A DNA stretch of 64,000 bases from Alcanivorax sp. 24. Lineage in GTDB: Bacteria; Pseudomonadota; Gammaproteobacteria; Pseudomonadales; Alcanivoracaceae. The position numbers were made by a program, and so were the translations under genes. Position 1 is the stretch's first letter, and every line of letters begins with the position of its first letter. Under the pieces are notes generated by a model. That model saw only the letters and a list, made by a program, of their open reading frames with translations. It did no database searches and had not been told where the DNA came from. Shown here piece after piece: positions 27,333 to 36,624 of this stretch. The stretch is taken from NCBI RefSeq assembly GCF_004360225.1, contig NZ_SNUA01000004.1, positions 1 through 64,000 of the forward strand, written 5' to 3'.

Positions 27333-27366
27333 GATCCGGTTTCCTGTTGTGAAAGGAGGCCCGCTT

Positions 27367-27852
27367 TCAGTCGCGGAAATTATTGAATTGCAGCGGCAGC
27401 TCCAGCTTGGATTCCTTGAGCATGGCGATCACCTGCTGCAGGTCATCCCGCTTCTTGCCATTGACCCGCACCTGATCCCCCTGGATCGACGCCTGCACCT
27501 TGATCTTGCTGTCCTTGATCATCTTCACGATCTGCTTGGCGGTGGGCTGGTCGATACCCTGCTTGAAGGCCAGGGTCAGTGAGAAGGTCTTGCCGCTGTG
27601 CACCGGCTTGTCTTCCCGGTCGGCGCCGGCGGCGCTCAGGTTCTGTTTCACACAGGCCTTGGCGAACAGCTCCTCGAGCTGGCGAACCTGGAATTCCGAT
27701 TCAGTTTTCAGCGTCACCGACAACCCGTTCTGTTCGATACTGGCTTCCACGCCGCGGAAATCAAAGCGGCTGGCCAGCTCCCGGTTGGCGTTATCCACGG
27801 CGTGGCGCAGCGCCACCTCATCGGTTTCGGAAACGATGTCGAAGGACGGCAT
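27367..27852 (-). CDS. yajQ: YajQ family nucleotide-binding protein
   Basis: A 161-residue protein of two ferredoxin-like domains starting MPSFDIVSETDEVALRHAVDNA, with FDFRGVEAS and a C-terminal KMIKDSKIKVQASIQGDQVRV. All are YajQ hallmarks. Members in Xanthomonas and Pseudomonas bind cyclic di-GMP and act with LysR regulators; others bind tRNA/GTP in vitro. Full length and intact. Confidence 0.95.
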   Translation of the reverse strand: MPSFDIVSETDEVALRHAVDNANRELASRFDFRGVEASIEQNGLSVTLKTESEFQVRQLEELFAKACVKQNLSAAGADREDKPVHSGKTFSLTLAFKQGIDQPTAKQIVKMIKDSKIKVQASIQGDQVRVNGKKRDDLQQVIAMLKESKLELPLQFNNFRD

Positions 27853-28020
27853 GGTTCTTTCCTTGCTTCAGTTGATTCCGGCCAGGACGGCCCCGCGGGA
27901 GATTATACGGCATTGCCGTGAGCGCTGGGGGCTTCCACAGCCAGCATTGGTCCGTGCCGCATTGCCGCCCCCGTCACAATCGCCGACACTAGCCGCCCCT
28001 GTCACCATGAAGCAACGATC

Positions 28021-28620
28021 ATGAGAGCCTTCGTTCTGCGCGCCCGCGCCGCCCCCACCGACAGCAGCCGCCTGCGCGAGAGCGTGGGGCAGGCCGCCCA
28101 TACCGAGATTCTGGCGCACAGTCTGATGAACGCCCTGTTCGTTGCGCAGTCCCACCGCGACGACGTCACCATCTACCTGGTATTGGAAAGCACCCAGGAC
28201 TATTCACGCACCATCGCGTTCGCCGCTAACGATATCCGTGATCTCGGCGGTTTCCACGAACAGGCGTTACTGGACAGGATCGCCACCGCCCTGGATGTGT
28301 CCCAGGGCATGAGCAAGGAACAAACCCGGGCAGTGGCACCGGGTATTACCGTGAGTACGCTGAGTTTCGAGAAGCTGGTTCAGGACCTGGCCAGCAACTA
28401 TCAGCTTTATGTCATGGACAAGAAAGGCGAGCCGATTCAGGGCGTGGATTTCCCCGGCAACCCCTGCTTTCTGCTCACCGACCACATTCCCATGCCGAAG
28501 AAGAGCTTCAACAGCCTCAAGCGGCTGGGGGCGGAGAAAATCAGCCTGGGCCCGAAAATGCTGTTCGCATCCCAATGCGTGGTGCTGATTCACAACGCCC
28601 TGGATATTCAGGGCGTGTGA
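28021..28620 (+). CDS. trmY: TrmY-like tRNA pseudouridine(54) N1-methyltransferase (SPOUT)
   Basis: A 199-residue SPOUT-fold protein beginning MRAFVLRARAAPTDSSRLRE. It contains ILAHSLMNALFVAQSHRDDV, FLLTDHIPMPKK and the C-terminal knot segment ISLGPKMLFASQCVVLIHN. This pattern is COG1901/TrmY, which in archaea methylates pseudouridine 54 of tRNA using S-adenosylmethionine. Bacterial members occur sporadically, for instance in Vibrio-type gammaproteobacteria, where the substrate is less certain. Convergent with the thiopurine methyltransferase gene. Confidence 0.85.
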   Translation: MRAFVLRARAAPTDSSRLRESVGQAAHTEILAHSLMNALFVAQSHRDDVTIYLVLESTQDYSRTIAFAANDIRDLGGFHEQALLDRIATALDVSQGMSKEQTRAVAPGITVSTLSFEKLVQDLASNYQLYVMDKKGEPIQGVDFPGNPCFLLTDHIPMPKKSFNSLKRLGAEKISLGPKMLFASQCVVLIHNALDIQGV

Positions 28621-28632
28621 CGCCTCTCCCGC

Positions 28633-29292
28633 TCAAACGACCAGCGGGCTCAGCTTCCACGCCACTTGCACGAAGGACGTCACTCCAGCGTCCTTGAAAC
28701 GATCCTGAGTCTCGATGACCTCCTGGCGGGCCAGTTCCCGCAAGGTGTAGCGCGCCTGGTAGCGTTGCCGCACTTCCTCGGCGAACACCGGGAACGGCGG
28801 ACCCGCCATCTCCGCCGGATCGTATTCAAAGCTGATCAGCAATTGCGGCGCACCGCCGGACAGCTCGCATACATGGGGCGCATAGCGGGCACGCATGGCC
28901 TCGGGCAGGGCCACCAGAGCGGCCCGGTCATAGACCAGATCCACCGGGCCCAATTGCTCAGCGGTGAGCTCGAACAAATCGCCCTGGAACACCGTCAGGT
29001 TTCCGTGGTGCCAACGGCGCCCACCGGCCCAGTCGTCCACTTCGGGCTCCACACCCCATTCCTCGAACAGCTGGCGCACCGCCAGCTCGCTCAGTTCGGC
29101 GCCTACCACCCGGTGGCCTTGTTCCAGCAGCCAGATCATGTCCAGGGTCTTGCCACACAGAGGCAGGAACACCCGGGAACCGGCCGGCAAGTCAAAGGCG
29201 GGCAGGTTACGTTTGAGTACCGGGTTCACGAAAGGCAGATGAAAGCCGATTTCCCGCTTGTGCCACCGTTCTTTCCAGAAATGAGATTCCAT
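28633..29292 (-). CDS. tpm: Thiopurine S-methyltransferase
   Basis: A 219-residue class I methyltransferase. It begins with FWKERWHKREIGFHLPFVNP, has the SAM motif VFLPLCGKTLDMIWLLEQGH, then GDLFELT and VDLVYDRAALVALP. This is the bacterial TPMT pattern. In Pseudomonas such enzymes methylate selenium and tellurium oxyanions as well as thiopurines. Downstream of polA on the same strand with a 69-base gap. Confidence 0.93.
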   Translation of the reverse strand: MESHFWKERWHKREIGFHLPFVNPVLKRNLPAFDLPAGSRVFLPLCGKTLDMIWLLEQGHRVVGAELSELAVRQLFEEWGVEPEVDDWAGGRRWHHGNLTVFQGDLFELTAEQLGPVDLVYDRAALVALPEAMRARYAPHVCELSGGAPQLLISFEYDPAEMAGPPFPVFAEEVRQRYQARYTLRELARQEVIETQDRFKDAGVTSFVQVAWKLSPLVV

Positions 29293-29360
29293 GGAGACTC
29301 CAGATCAAAGGTTCCGTTGTCGCGGATCGCTCGCGATATTGTGCCCAGGGGCCGAGGGGC

Positions 29361-32126
29361 TCAATGCGCCTCTTCCCAATTATCACCGATACCAGCATCC
29401 ACGATCAGCGGTACTTTCAGTCCGGCGGCGGCCTCCATGCGCTGGCGCACTTCCTTGACCAGGGATTCCACCTGCTTCTCCGCCACCTCGAAGACCAGTT
29501 CGTCGTGCACCTGCATGATCATCAGGGCATCAAAGTCCGTGGTATCGAGCCAATCGTGGACCTGCACCATGGCCCGTTTGATGATATCGGCGGCGGAGCC
29601 TTGCATCGGCGCGTTGATCGCCGTGCGTTCGGCGGCCTGGCGGCGCTGGCCGTTGCGGCTGTTGATCTCCGGCAGATACAGACGGCGCCCAAACAGGGTT
29701 TCCACGTAGCCCTTGTCGGCGGCGGTGGCGCGGGTGTCATCCATGTAGCGGCGCACGCCCGGATACTTCTCGAAGTAGCGGTCGATGTATTCCTGCGCTT
29801 CGCCACGCGGTATGCGCAGTTGCTTGGCCAGACCAAAGGCGCTCATGCCATAGATCAGGCCGAAGTTGATGGCCTTGGCGTTGCGGCGCTCATTGTCGCT
29901 GACCTCATCCACGGTTTTGCCCCAGACCTCGGCGGCGGTGGCCCGGTGAATATCCAGACCTTTTTCGAAGGCCTCCAGCAGGCCCTTGTCGCCACTGAGG
30001 TGAGCCATGATCCGCAGCTCGATCTGGGAATAGTCACAGGCAACGATCTTGCGGGCCCCTTTACCGTCCGAGGGGGGAGCGGAAAAGGCCTGACGGATTT
30101 TGCGGCCTTCCTCGCTGCGCACCGGAATGTTCTGCAAGTTGGGATCGCTGGAAGACAACCGTCCGGTGGCCGCCACCGCCTGATGGTAGGAGGTGTGCAC
30201 CCGGCCGGTGCGGGGATCGATCAGCTCCGGCAGCTTGTCGGTGTAGGTGTTCTTCAGTTTGGCCACCTCCCGGTAGCCCATGATCACTTCCGGCAGCGGG
30301 TATTCCAGTGCCAGTTCCTGCAATACCGCCTCGGCGGTGGAAGGCGCGCCCTTCGGGGTCTTCTTGATTACCGGAATTTCGAGTTTGGTGTAGAGGATTT
30401 CACCGAGTTGCTTGGGCGAGCCCAGATTGAATTTTTGCCCCGCCAGCTCATAGGCTTTCTCTTCCAGCTCCGCCATGCGCTTGGCCAGATACTGGCTTTG
30501 GTGCCGTAGTTTGGCGGCGTCCACATAGGCGCCGTTGCGCTCGATACGGCTAAGCACCGGCACCAGCGGCATCTCAATTTCCTTGAATACCCGCTCCAGG
30601 GGCTTTTCCTTCTCCAGTCTCGGCCACAGTGCTTCGTGCAGCCGCCAGGTGATGTCGGCGTCCTCGGCGGCGTAGGTGCCGGCTTCCTCCAAGCCAATCT
30701 GATTGAAGGTCAGCTGCTTGGCGCCTTTGCCGGCGATCTCCTCGAAACTGATGGTCTTGTGGCCCAGGTATTTGAGCGCCAGAGAATCCATGTCATGGCG
30801 GGTGGCGACGGAATCCAGCACATAGGATTCCAGCATGGTGTCGAAGGCCACGCCGCGCAGGGTAATGTTCGCGTCCACCGCCAGTACGCTCATGTCGTAC
30901 TTGAGGTTCTGGCCCACCTTTTTGACGTTGTCGTCTTCCAGAATCGGTTTGAGCGTATCCAGCACGTGATCGCGGGCAAGCTGATCCGGTGCTCCGGGGT
31001 AATCGTGGCCGAATGGAATATAAGCGGCCTCGCCCGGCGCCAGCGCCACGCTCACACCCACCAGACGTGCCTGCATGTAATCCAGGCTGGTGGTCTCGGT
31101 GTCGAAGGCAAACACCTTGGCTTTGCCCAACTTCTTCACCCAGACATCCAGCCCTGCCTCGTCGACGATGGTGACGTAGCCGTCACGCTGAATGACGCCC
31201 TGCTCTCCCCCTCCACCCTCAACCGCCGAAGCGCCGGCGGCCGGATCCTCGCCCTCCAGCAGTTCCGCCAGCCATCCCTTGAATTCCAGAGTGCGGTAAT
31301 GGTGCGTCAGGGCTTCCGTGTCCGGGTCGCCCATTTTCAGGTCCTTGAGCGCTTCCTTGAGCTCGCAGTCCACCTTGATGGTGGCCAGCTTGTAGGAAAG
31401 GAACGCCTGCTCGCGATGCTCTTCCAGCTTCTTGCCCAGGGTTTTGGCGCCACGCACGGAGAGTTCCGCCACCTTGTCCAGGTTGGCGTAGATCCGTTCC
31501 ATCGATCCGAGCCCCTGCAACAGGGCCAGAGCGGTTTTCTCGCCGACACCGGGCACGCCGGGAATGTTGTCCACCTTGTCGCCCATCAGCGCCAGGAAGT
31601 CGATGATCAGCTCCGGGCCGACCCCAAACTTGTTTTTCACCCCGTCAACATCGAGCAAGGTGTCGGTCATGGTGTTGATCAGGGTGACCTTGCCATTGAC
31701 CAGCTGCGCCATGTCCTTGTCGCCGGTGGAGATCAACACGTCCTTGCCCTCGCCGCCGAACTGGCGGGCAAAGGTGCCGATCACGTCGTCCGCCTCGACC
31801 CCCTCTTCGACGATCAACGGCAGCCCCATGGCGCGGATCAGATCATGCAGCGGCTGCACCTGTTCGCGCAGCTCGTCGGGCATCGGCGGCCGGTTGGATT
31901 TGTACTCCTCGAACAGTTCATCGCGGAACGTCTTGCCCTTGGCGTCGAACACCACCGCCATGTATTCCGGGTCGTAGTCCTTGATCAGCTTGCGCAGCAT
32001 CGACGCCACGCCCCGTACCGCGCCGGTGGGCTGCCCGTTGGAGGTGGTCAGCGGCGGCAAGGCGTGGAAAGCGCGGTAAAGATAGGAAGAACCGTCGACA
32101 AGAATGATCGGTTTGGACTCGGCCAT
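29361..32126 (-). CDS. polA: DNA polymerase I
   Basis: 921 residues, full length. The N-terminal 5'-3' nuclease (about 1-290) shows [40 protein letters not shown] and [17 protein letters not shown]. The middle 3'-5' exonuclease retains the catalytic pair in [12 protein letters not shown], so proofreading is probably active. The polymerase domain has [34 protein letters not shown] and the palm motif [13 protein letters not shown]. The ATG at 32126 follows AGGGA; an in-frame ATG at 32159 has no site. Functions in Okazaki fragment processing and repair. Confidence 0.97.
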   Translation of the reverse strand: MAESKPIILVDGSSYLYRAFHALPPLTTSNGQPTGAVRGVASMLRKLIKDYDPEYMAVVFDAKGKTFRDELFEEYKSNRPPMPDELREQVQPLHDLIRAMGLPLIVEEGVEADDVIGTFARQFGGEGKDVLISTGDKDMAQLVNGKVTLINTMTDTLLDVDGVKNKFGVGPELIIDFLALMGDKVDNIPGVPGVGEKTALALLQGLGSMERIYANLDKVAELSVRGAKTLGKKLEEHREQAFLSYKLATIKVDCELKEALKDLKMGDPDTEALTHHYRTLEFKGWLAELLEGEDPAAGASAVEGGGGEQGVIQRDGYVTIVDEAGLDVWVKKLGKAKVFAFDTETTSLDYMQARLVGVSVALAPGEAAYIPFGHDYPGAPDQLARDHVLDTLKPILEDDNVKKVGQNLKYDMSVLAVDANITLRGVAFDTMLESYVLDSVATRHDMDSLALKYLGHKTISFEEIAGKGAKQLTFNQIGLEEAGTYAAEDADITWRLHEALWPRLEKEKPLERVFKEIEMPLVPVLSRIERNGAYVDAAKLRHQSQYLAKRMAELEEKAYELAGQKFNLGSPKQLGEILYTKLEIPVIKKTPKGAPSTAEAVLQELALEYPLPEVIMGYREVAKLKNTYTDKLPELIDPRTGRVHTSYHQAVAATGRLSSSDPNLQNIPVRSEEGRKIRQAFSAPPSDGKGARKIVACDYSQIELRIMAHLSGDKGLLEAFEKGLDIHRATAAEVWGKTVDEVSDNERRNAKAINFGLIYGMSAFGLAKQLRIPRGEAQEYIDRYFEKYPGVRRYMDDTRATAADKGYVETLFGRRLYLPEINSRNGQRRQAAERTAINAPMQGSAADIIKRAMVQVHDWLDTTDFDALMIMQVHDELVFEVAEKQVESLVKEVRQRMEAAAGLKVPLIVDAGIGDNWEEAH

Positions 32127-32211
32127 GGGGGTCCCTGGGTCACTGTGAGGAAAGGCCACAGTGTAACGCGAAGGCTCGGGCCCAATCGACCGGAGAACGT
32201 CCTGCCCGCCA

Positions 32212-32280
32212 TTCGCGAGTGAACTCGCTTCCCACGGCCGGGACTACAAAGTCGCCGCGGGAAGCGGCTCTGGCGGCGAA
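32212..32280. repeat. REP-like inverted repeat pair
   Basis: Two facing copies of the intergenic palindrome (about 32212-32236 and 32255-32280) upstream of polA and just past the stop codon of the esterase gene. Confidence 0.65.
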
Positions 32281-32285
32281 CCGGC

Positions 32286-33317
32286 TCAGAGACGGTCGCG
32301 CACCTGCCGGCAGATGGCGTTCACCGCATTACGGGCGGCGGGAATGGCACCGCCCATGGTGATGAAGCCGTGCACCAGTTCCGGGTAGTCCAGATTGACC
32401 ACGGTGACGCCGGCGGCCTTGAGTTTCTCACCATAGGCCAGGCCTTCGTCGCGCAATGGATCGGTGGCGGTGACCAGGATGGTTTCCGGCTGGCCCTCCA
32501 GCTCCGGGTTGCGCAGCGGCGAGATGCGAATGTCGTCCACCAGGCTGTCATCAGGCAGATATTGTTGATGGAACCAGGTGATCATGTCCCGGTCCAGCCC
32601 GCCTTGACCGCCCCCCAGGGTCACCGCCGACTCGAAATTCGTCTCACCGTCGGTTTTCGGATATACCGCCACCACCAGTTTTGGCTTGATAAGCCCCTCC
32701 CGCGCCGCCTGCTGCGCGGTGACAATGCTCAGATTGCCGCCAGCGCTGTCGCCCATCACGGCAAGTCGCTGGTCATCCAGACCCAGCTTGTCAGCCTGGG
32801 CCAGAACCCATCGCCAGGCGGCCACTACGTCATCGGCGGCGGTGGGCGCCACATGCTCCGGCGCCAGCCGGTAGTCCACATTGAGGATCACGGCGCCGGT
32901 ACGGTTAGCCAGATAACGGCACAGACGGTCGTATTCCGCGGCGGAACCGATGGTAAAACCACCGCCGTGGAAATAAACGATGGCCGGAGCCGGAATCGGC
33001 GCCGCCACCGGGCGGTACAAACGCACCAGGATATCACCGCCAGCCACCGGAACGCGCAGATCGCTGACCTGGGCCACCGTTTCGCGGCCGACATCGAGCA
33101 TGTCGATCATCTGGGCATAGAGGGCACGGCCCTTGGGTAACGGCAATTGATGAAACCCCTTGCGGCCGTCGCCGAGCGCCAATAGCAGGCGCAGGCGGGG
33201 ATCCAGGCGGCCGCGGTCGACCTTTTCCAGCAGGCCGGCCAGGCGCCCGAGGGCGCTGCCGGGAAGTTTCATCAAAGTGCGAACGGTATGCCGCTCCAGG
33301 GTGTGTTGTAACGCCAT
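32286..33317 (-). CDS. Alpha/beta hydrolase, hormone-sensitive-lipase family esterase
   Basis: A 343-residue carboxylesterase with the HSL oxyanion motif YFHGGGFTIGS and the nucleophile elbow GDSAGGNLS. The acid is in ATDPLRDEGLAYGEKL and the catalytic histidine in ELVHGFITM. An N-terminal helical cap region (residues about 1-70) precedes. The ATG at 33317 follows AAAGGA by seven bases; the longer frame to 33482 crosses the promoter region. Likely a cytoplasmic esterase for short acyl esters. Confidence 0.92.
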   Translation of the reverse strand: MALQHTLERHTVRTLMKLPGSALGRLAGLLEKVDRGRLDPRLRLLLALGDGRKGFHQLPLPKGRALYAQMIDMLDVGRETVAQVSDLRVPVAGGDILVRLYRPVAAPIPAPAIVYFHGGGFTIGSAAEYDRLCRYLANRTGAVILNVDYRLAPEHVAPTAADDVVAAWRWVLAQADKLGLDDQRLAVMGDSAGGNLSIVTAQQAAREGLIKPKLVVAVYPKTDGETNFESAVTLGGGQGGLDRDMITWFHQQYLPDDSLVDDIRISPLRNPELEGQPETILVTATDPLRDEGLAYGEKLKAAGVTVVNLDYPELVHGFITMGGAIPAARNAVNAICRQVRDRL

Positions 33318-33336
33318 GACGTATCCTTTTTGAGGA

Positions 33337-33360
33337 ATTTGTAAAATATTTTTTACAAAT
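33337..33360. promoter_or_regulatory. AT-rich palindrome in the divergent esterase/thrB region
   Basis: ATTTGTAAAA and TTTTACAAAT form perfect ten-base arms around TATT, 20 bases upstream of the esterase start and its AAGGA site. It is well suited as an operator for a dimeric regulator (TetR/MarR style) overlapping the esterase promoter. It has no poly-T tail, so it is not a standard terminator. Confidence 0.5.
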
Positions 33361-33480
33361 CGTGCCCGGGAAATGCGGGAGTTATACCATCGGTCAATGT
33401 AAACGGCTCGGTCATCCCCGGCCGTTTTTTCGGGTGCCCTCTCTCCCCAGTGGGTGCCCTGTGTTTCAAGGAAGACGTTC

Positions 33481-34398
33481 ATGTCCGTCTACACGCCCGT
33501 GTCCCAACGCCGCATCGCCGAGGTGCTGGCGCATTACAATCTGGAGCTGGTATCGGCCACCGCCGCCAGCCATGGCATTGAAAACAGCACTTTCCTGATC
33601 GAAGCCCGCCAGTACGACGGCAGCCCCCGGGAGGTGGTGCTGACGGTGTTCGAGCAATTCGAGGAAGACGAGCTCGCCCCCTACATCAAGGTGGTCTCCG
33701 ATCTGGCTCTGGCTCGCCTGCCGGTGGCGCCGGCACTGGCCGATGGCAAAGGGCGCACCGTGCATGAGGTGGAGGGCAAACCGGCGGTGTTGATGCCGCG
33801 CCTGCGCGGCGAACATTGTCTGACCCCGCAAGTGGAACACTGCCGCCAGATCGGCCATGTGCTGGCGCAACTGCATCAGGCGCCGATTGACGATCTGGGC
33901 CGCCTGCCCAATGAACGGGAACGGCTGGCCCGCTTCATGGAGCAGTCCACCCGGCTGCCGGACGCCGCTGTCCATCAGGCCGCTCAGATCCTGAAACGCT
34001 GGAAAAAAACGCCCCCCGCCGGGGTGCTGGTCCACGCTGACCTGTTCCGCGACAACGTGCTGTTCGACGACGGCCACCTGAGCGGCGTGCTGGACTTCTA
34101 CAACGCCTGCGCGGAACGGCCGGAATACGATTTGGCGGTGGCGCTGAATGACTGGTGCGTGGCCGCCGATGGCCGGCCGGTTCCACGCCGCGAGGCGGCG
34201 TTAATGGCTGGTTACCGGGAAGGCGGCGGCCATTACGATGAGGAAGTGCTGTCACTGGCCCTGGCGGTGGCGGCACTGCGTTTCTGGCTGTCCCGGCTGG
34301 CCGGGCCGGTATCCGCCGATGCCGAGGGGCAAGGCAGCAAGGATCCGGCGGAATTCGCGCGCATTTTCGGCTACCGCTTCAACGCGCTCAGTCTGTAA
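33481..34398 (+). CDS. thrB: Homoserine kinase (ThrB2, choline-kinase fold)
   Basis: ATP-dependent phosphorylation of L-homoserine in threonine synthesis. The 305-residue protein belongs to the APH/choline-kinase-type homoserine kinases found in Pseudomonas and relatives, not the GHMP type. It starts MSVYTPVSQRRIAEVLAHYN, with the catalytic Brenner-like motif GVLVHADLFRDNVLFDDGHLSGVLDFYNAC (His, Asp, Asn of HxDLxxDN, then LDFY). The ATG at 33481 follows CAAGGAAG. No other threonine genes are adjacent. Confidence 0.93.
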   Translation: MSVYTPVSQRRIAEVLAHYNLELVSATAASHGIENSTFLIEARQYDGSPREVVLTVFEQFEEDELAPYIKVVSDLALARLPVAPALADGKGRTVHEVEGKPAVLMPRLRGEHCLTPQVEHCRQIGHVLAQLHQAPIDDLGRLPNERERLARFMEQSTRLPDAAVHQAAQILKRWKKTPPAGVLVHADLFRDNVLFDDGHLSGVLDFYNACAERPEYDLAVALNDWCVAADGRPVPRREAALMAGYREGGGHYDEEVLSLALAVAALRFWLSRLAGPVSADAEGQGSKDPAEFARIFGYRFNALSL

Positions 34399-34451
34399 TC
34401 CTGCCCGGGAACCGGTAAGCCGAGCCGGTTGCTTCAAACATGCCGGTGGCG

Positions 34452-35579
34452 TTAGCCGCCGGCGCGGATACGCTGGTTGAGCCGCGCCAGCCAGTCCTGC
34501 TCCCGCCACAGCCAGGCCGTCTGCGGCCGCGCCAGACTGGTCGGCGTCATCACCGACACCCCGGCGGTGAGCGCCTGATCCACGGTGGCTTCAATGAACG
34601 CCGCCCAGCCCCGGGGCAGCGACGCGGGTGAACGGGACACCTGCAAATAACCGTCGCCGAGGACCGGCTCCATGCGCCGCAGGCGGGCGAACGCCAGCCG
34701 CCGGTTCAACTGATCGTGCAGACGTCGCAGCCACTGTTCTCCGGTGGCCTCCATCAGCAATTGCCGTACCGGCGGCGCCAGCATCCGGCCAAGCCGGCCG
34801 GGCACCGGCAAACGCTCGCCGCTGGCCAGTCGAAAACGGGGATCGTCATCGAGCCACAGCGCCAGTTCCAGGAAATCCAGTTCTCCGGTGTCCATCTGCC
34901 GCAGATACTCACTTTGCCCGGCGCCGCAACTGACCCCGAAACGCACGCCGGGAAACAACGCCCGCAGCGCCCTGGGCACTTCCACCAGATAGGCTTCCAG
35001 GGACCGTTCCTCGCGCTCGCTCCAATGCCGGGGCAGCGGCCGCTCCGGCGACCGCCCGAACACCCGGCGAATCAACCCGTGGGCCGCTGGCGGTTGGGGA
35101 AACTGGTGGCAAAAATCCACCGCCATCACTCGGTCCAGCAGATCCCATTCCCGGATCAGTCCCAGGGTCTGGGCCCAGACATCGACGAAATCCTCCGGTC
35201 GCCGCACGAAAGACCGGCGGGCACGGGAGTCCGGCAGGAAATGGCTGTGCAGCCACAGCGACAGGCCACGGTCGGCGGCACCTTGCAGCAGCCGTCTCAC
35301 ACCACGGCGGATACGGATGGTGGCCTTGCTGGCGGACAGGTCACGGCGCGGGTCGGCGGCCACCTCCAGTTCGCAGCGGTCCATGTGGACACCGCGCGCC
35401 GGTGCCGCCAGCAGATGAGGAAAAGGATCCAGGCGCAGAGCATTGAAACCGCGTGCTAACGTCTCATCCAGCACACGGTCCAGAGACCGGTACTCACGCG
35501 CCAGCGGCCAGGCATAATCCCAGCACGCCAGGGCGAGGCGCTCGCTCTCCATACCTTCTGCCGGTCCCTGCTCACCCAT
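34452..35579 (-). CDS. Uncharacterised protein, possibly a TIM-barrel glycosidase-like fold
   Basis: 375 residues and no signal peptide. The N-terminal pattern ALACWDYAWPLAREYRSLDRVLDETLARGFNALRLDPFPH, then GLSLWLHSHFLPDS and DRVMAVDFCHQFP, looks like successive beta/alpha units of a cellulase-like barrel. I cannot name catalytic residues or a family with confidence. Two starts are possible, 35579 and 35552 (MESERLALACWDY, preceded by AGAAGGT). It lies between convergent thrB and, on its own strand, downstream of znuA. Confidence 0.55.
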   Translation of the reverse strand: MGEQGPAEGMESERLALACWDYAWPLAREYRSLDRVLDETLARGFNALRLDPFPHLLAAPARGVHMDRCELEVAADPRRDLSASKATIRIRRGVRRLLQGAADRGLSLWLHSHFLPDSRARRSFVRRPEDFVDVWAQTLGLIREWDLLDRVMAVDFCHQFPQPPAAHGLIRRVFGRSPERPLPRHWSEREERSLEAYLVEVPRALRALFPGVRFGVSCGAGQSEYLRQMDTGELDFLELALWLDDDPRFRLASGERLPVPGRLGRMLAPPVRQLLMEATGEQWLRRLHDQLNRRLAFARLRRMEPVLGDGYLQVSRSPASLPRGWAAFIEATVDQALTAGVSVMTPTSLARPQTAWLWREQDWLARLNQRIRAGG

Positions 35580-35657
35580 CCGCTCTGCTCTTATTCAAAC
35601 AAGCGCATCAGCATACCGGTTTCGGCGCCGCGCTCAATGGGCCCGGCCGGGCCAATA

Positions 35658-36533
35658 TCACTGTCCCGCTTGCAAGCAGGCGGCGAAGGCGGGGGTGACC
35701 ACCTGTTCCAGCCAGTCGCTGTAACCACTGTCGGTGTGGTCCCGGCCCAACGGATCCAGCCTGATCAGCTCACACTCCGGGCACAGCCGTTTCACCAGCT
35801 GCCCCTGGGCTTCCGGCTCCAGCAAGGCGCAGCGAATATCGCTTTTGCTGATCCCTGCCGCCAGCAGGACGAAACGGCGGCTGCTCGGCCCCGCCCCCAA
35901 CTGCTCGCTGATCACCAGCGGGTCGGCCAGGCCGAAGTGGTGTTGAAAATAAGCGTAGGGGTGATGATAGGTCAGCCAGGGCCGCTGTTGCAGCGGCGCC
36001 AGGCGCGTGGCGATGGCCTGCTCGGCGACATCCAGCGCGGCGATGAAGCGGCCTGGCTCCGTCGCGGGTAAGGGCACCCTGTCCTGCTCCGACAGCGCCC
36101 GGGCCAACAGCACCATATTGGCGGGCGCCAGCCACAAATGCGGATCGATCTGGCTGTGCGAATGGCCGGCGTGGTCGTCGGTATGGTCGTGGCCGGCGGT
36201 GCCGTCACGTACTTCGGCGCCCGGCAGATCCGCCAACGCCAGACTGGGACCGGAGCGGCGCCGGATCAGCGTCGCCACCGGAGGCTCGGCGTCCTCGCCA
36301 AGCCACACCACCAGGTCCGCGTCCCGTACTGCCAGCGCCTGGCGTGGCGACAGCGACAAATGATGCGGATTCTGATTCGGCGCCAGCAGCGTGACCACCT
36401 CGGCCTGGTCGCCATACAGTTGGCGCAACGCCATGGCCAGCGGCTCGACACTGGCGACAATGGTGGCGGCGGCAACCGGTGACGAAACCGGCAACCCCGC
36501 CAGGAATAGCAGGATCAACAAGAAGCAGCGCAT
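35658..36533 (-). CDS. znuA: Zinc ABC transporter substrate-binding protein
   Basis: A 291-residue cluster A-I periplasmic binding protein with a signal peptide (MRCFLLILLFLAGLPVSSPVAA). Metal-binding histidines are in NPHHLSLSP, in a His/Asp-rich loop GHDHTDDHAGHSHSQIDPHLWL and in TYHHPYAYFQHHFGL. It delivers Zn2+ to ZnuB. The ATG at 36533 is the only start giving a clean signal peptide, although its binding site is weak. It is divergent from znuC with a Zur-like site between them. Confidence 0.92.
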   Translation of the reverse strand: MRCFLLILLFLAGLPVSSPVAAATIVASVEPLAMALRQLYGDQAEVVTLLAPNQNPHHLSLSPRQALAVRDADLVVWLGEDAEPPVATLIRRRSGPSLALADLPGAEVRDGTAGHDHTDDHAGHSHSQIDPHLWLAPANMVLLARALSEQDRVPLPATEPGRFIAALDVAEQAIATRLAPLQQRPWLTYHHPYAYFQHHFGLADPLVISEQLGAGPSSRRFVLLAAGISKSDIRCALLEPEAQGQLVKRLCPECELIRLDPLGRDHTDSGYSDWLEQVVTPAFAACLQAGQ

Positions 36534-36582
36534 GGGGCATTCCCGAAAGCAGCAAAACCGGACGCCAAGCGCCTCGGAACAA

Positions 36583-36602
36583 GTGAAATAGTATATCATC
36601 AC
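36583..36602. promoter_or_regulatory. Zur-like operator
   Basis: GTGAAATAGTATATCATCAC lies in the 91-base region between divergent znuA and znuC. Its AT-rich imperfect palindrome (GTGAt/a...TATxxCAC) is close to known gammaproteobacterial Zur boxes. Repression of both arms by zinc-loaded Zur is the expected mode; no zur gene is in the window. Confidence 0.6.
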
Positions 36603-36624
36603 GGCTTTTAAGAATGGGCCCGTT

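Noticed and set aside
32286-33482. Longer esterase starting at 33482
   Set aside because: The extra 55 residues cross the AT-rich palindrome and the divergent thrB start, and an AAGGA site marks the ATG at 33317.
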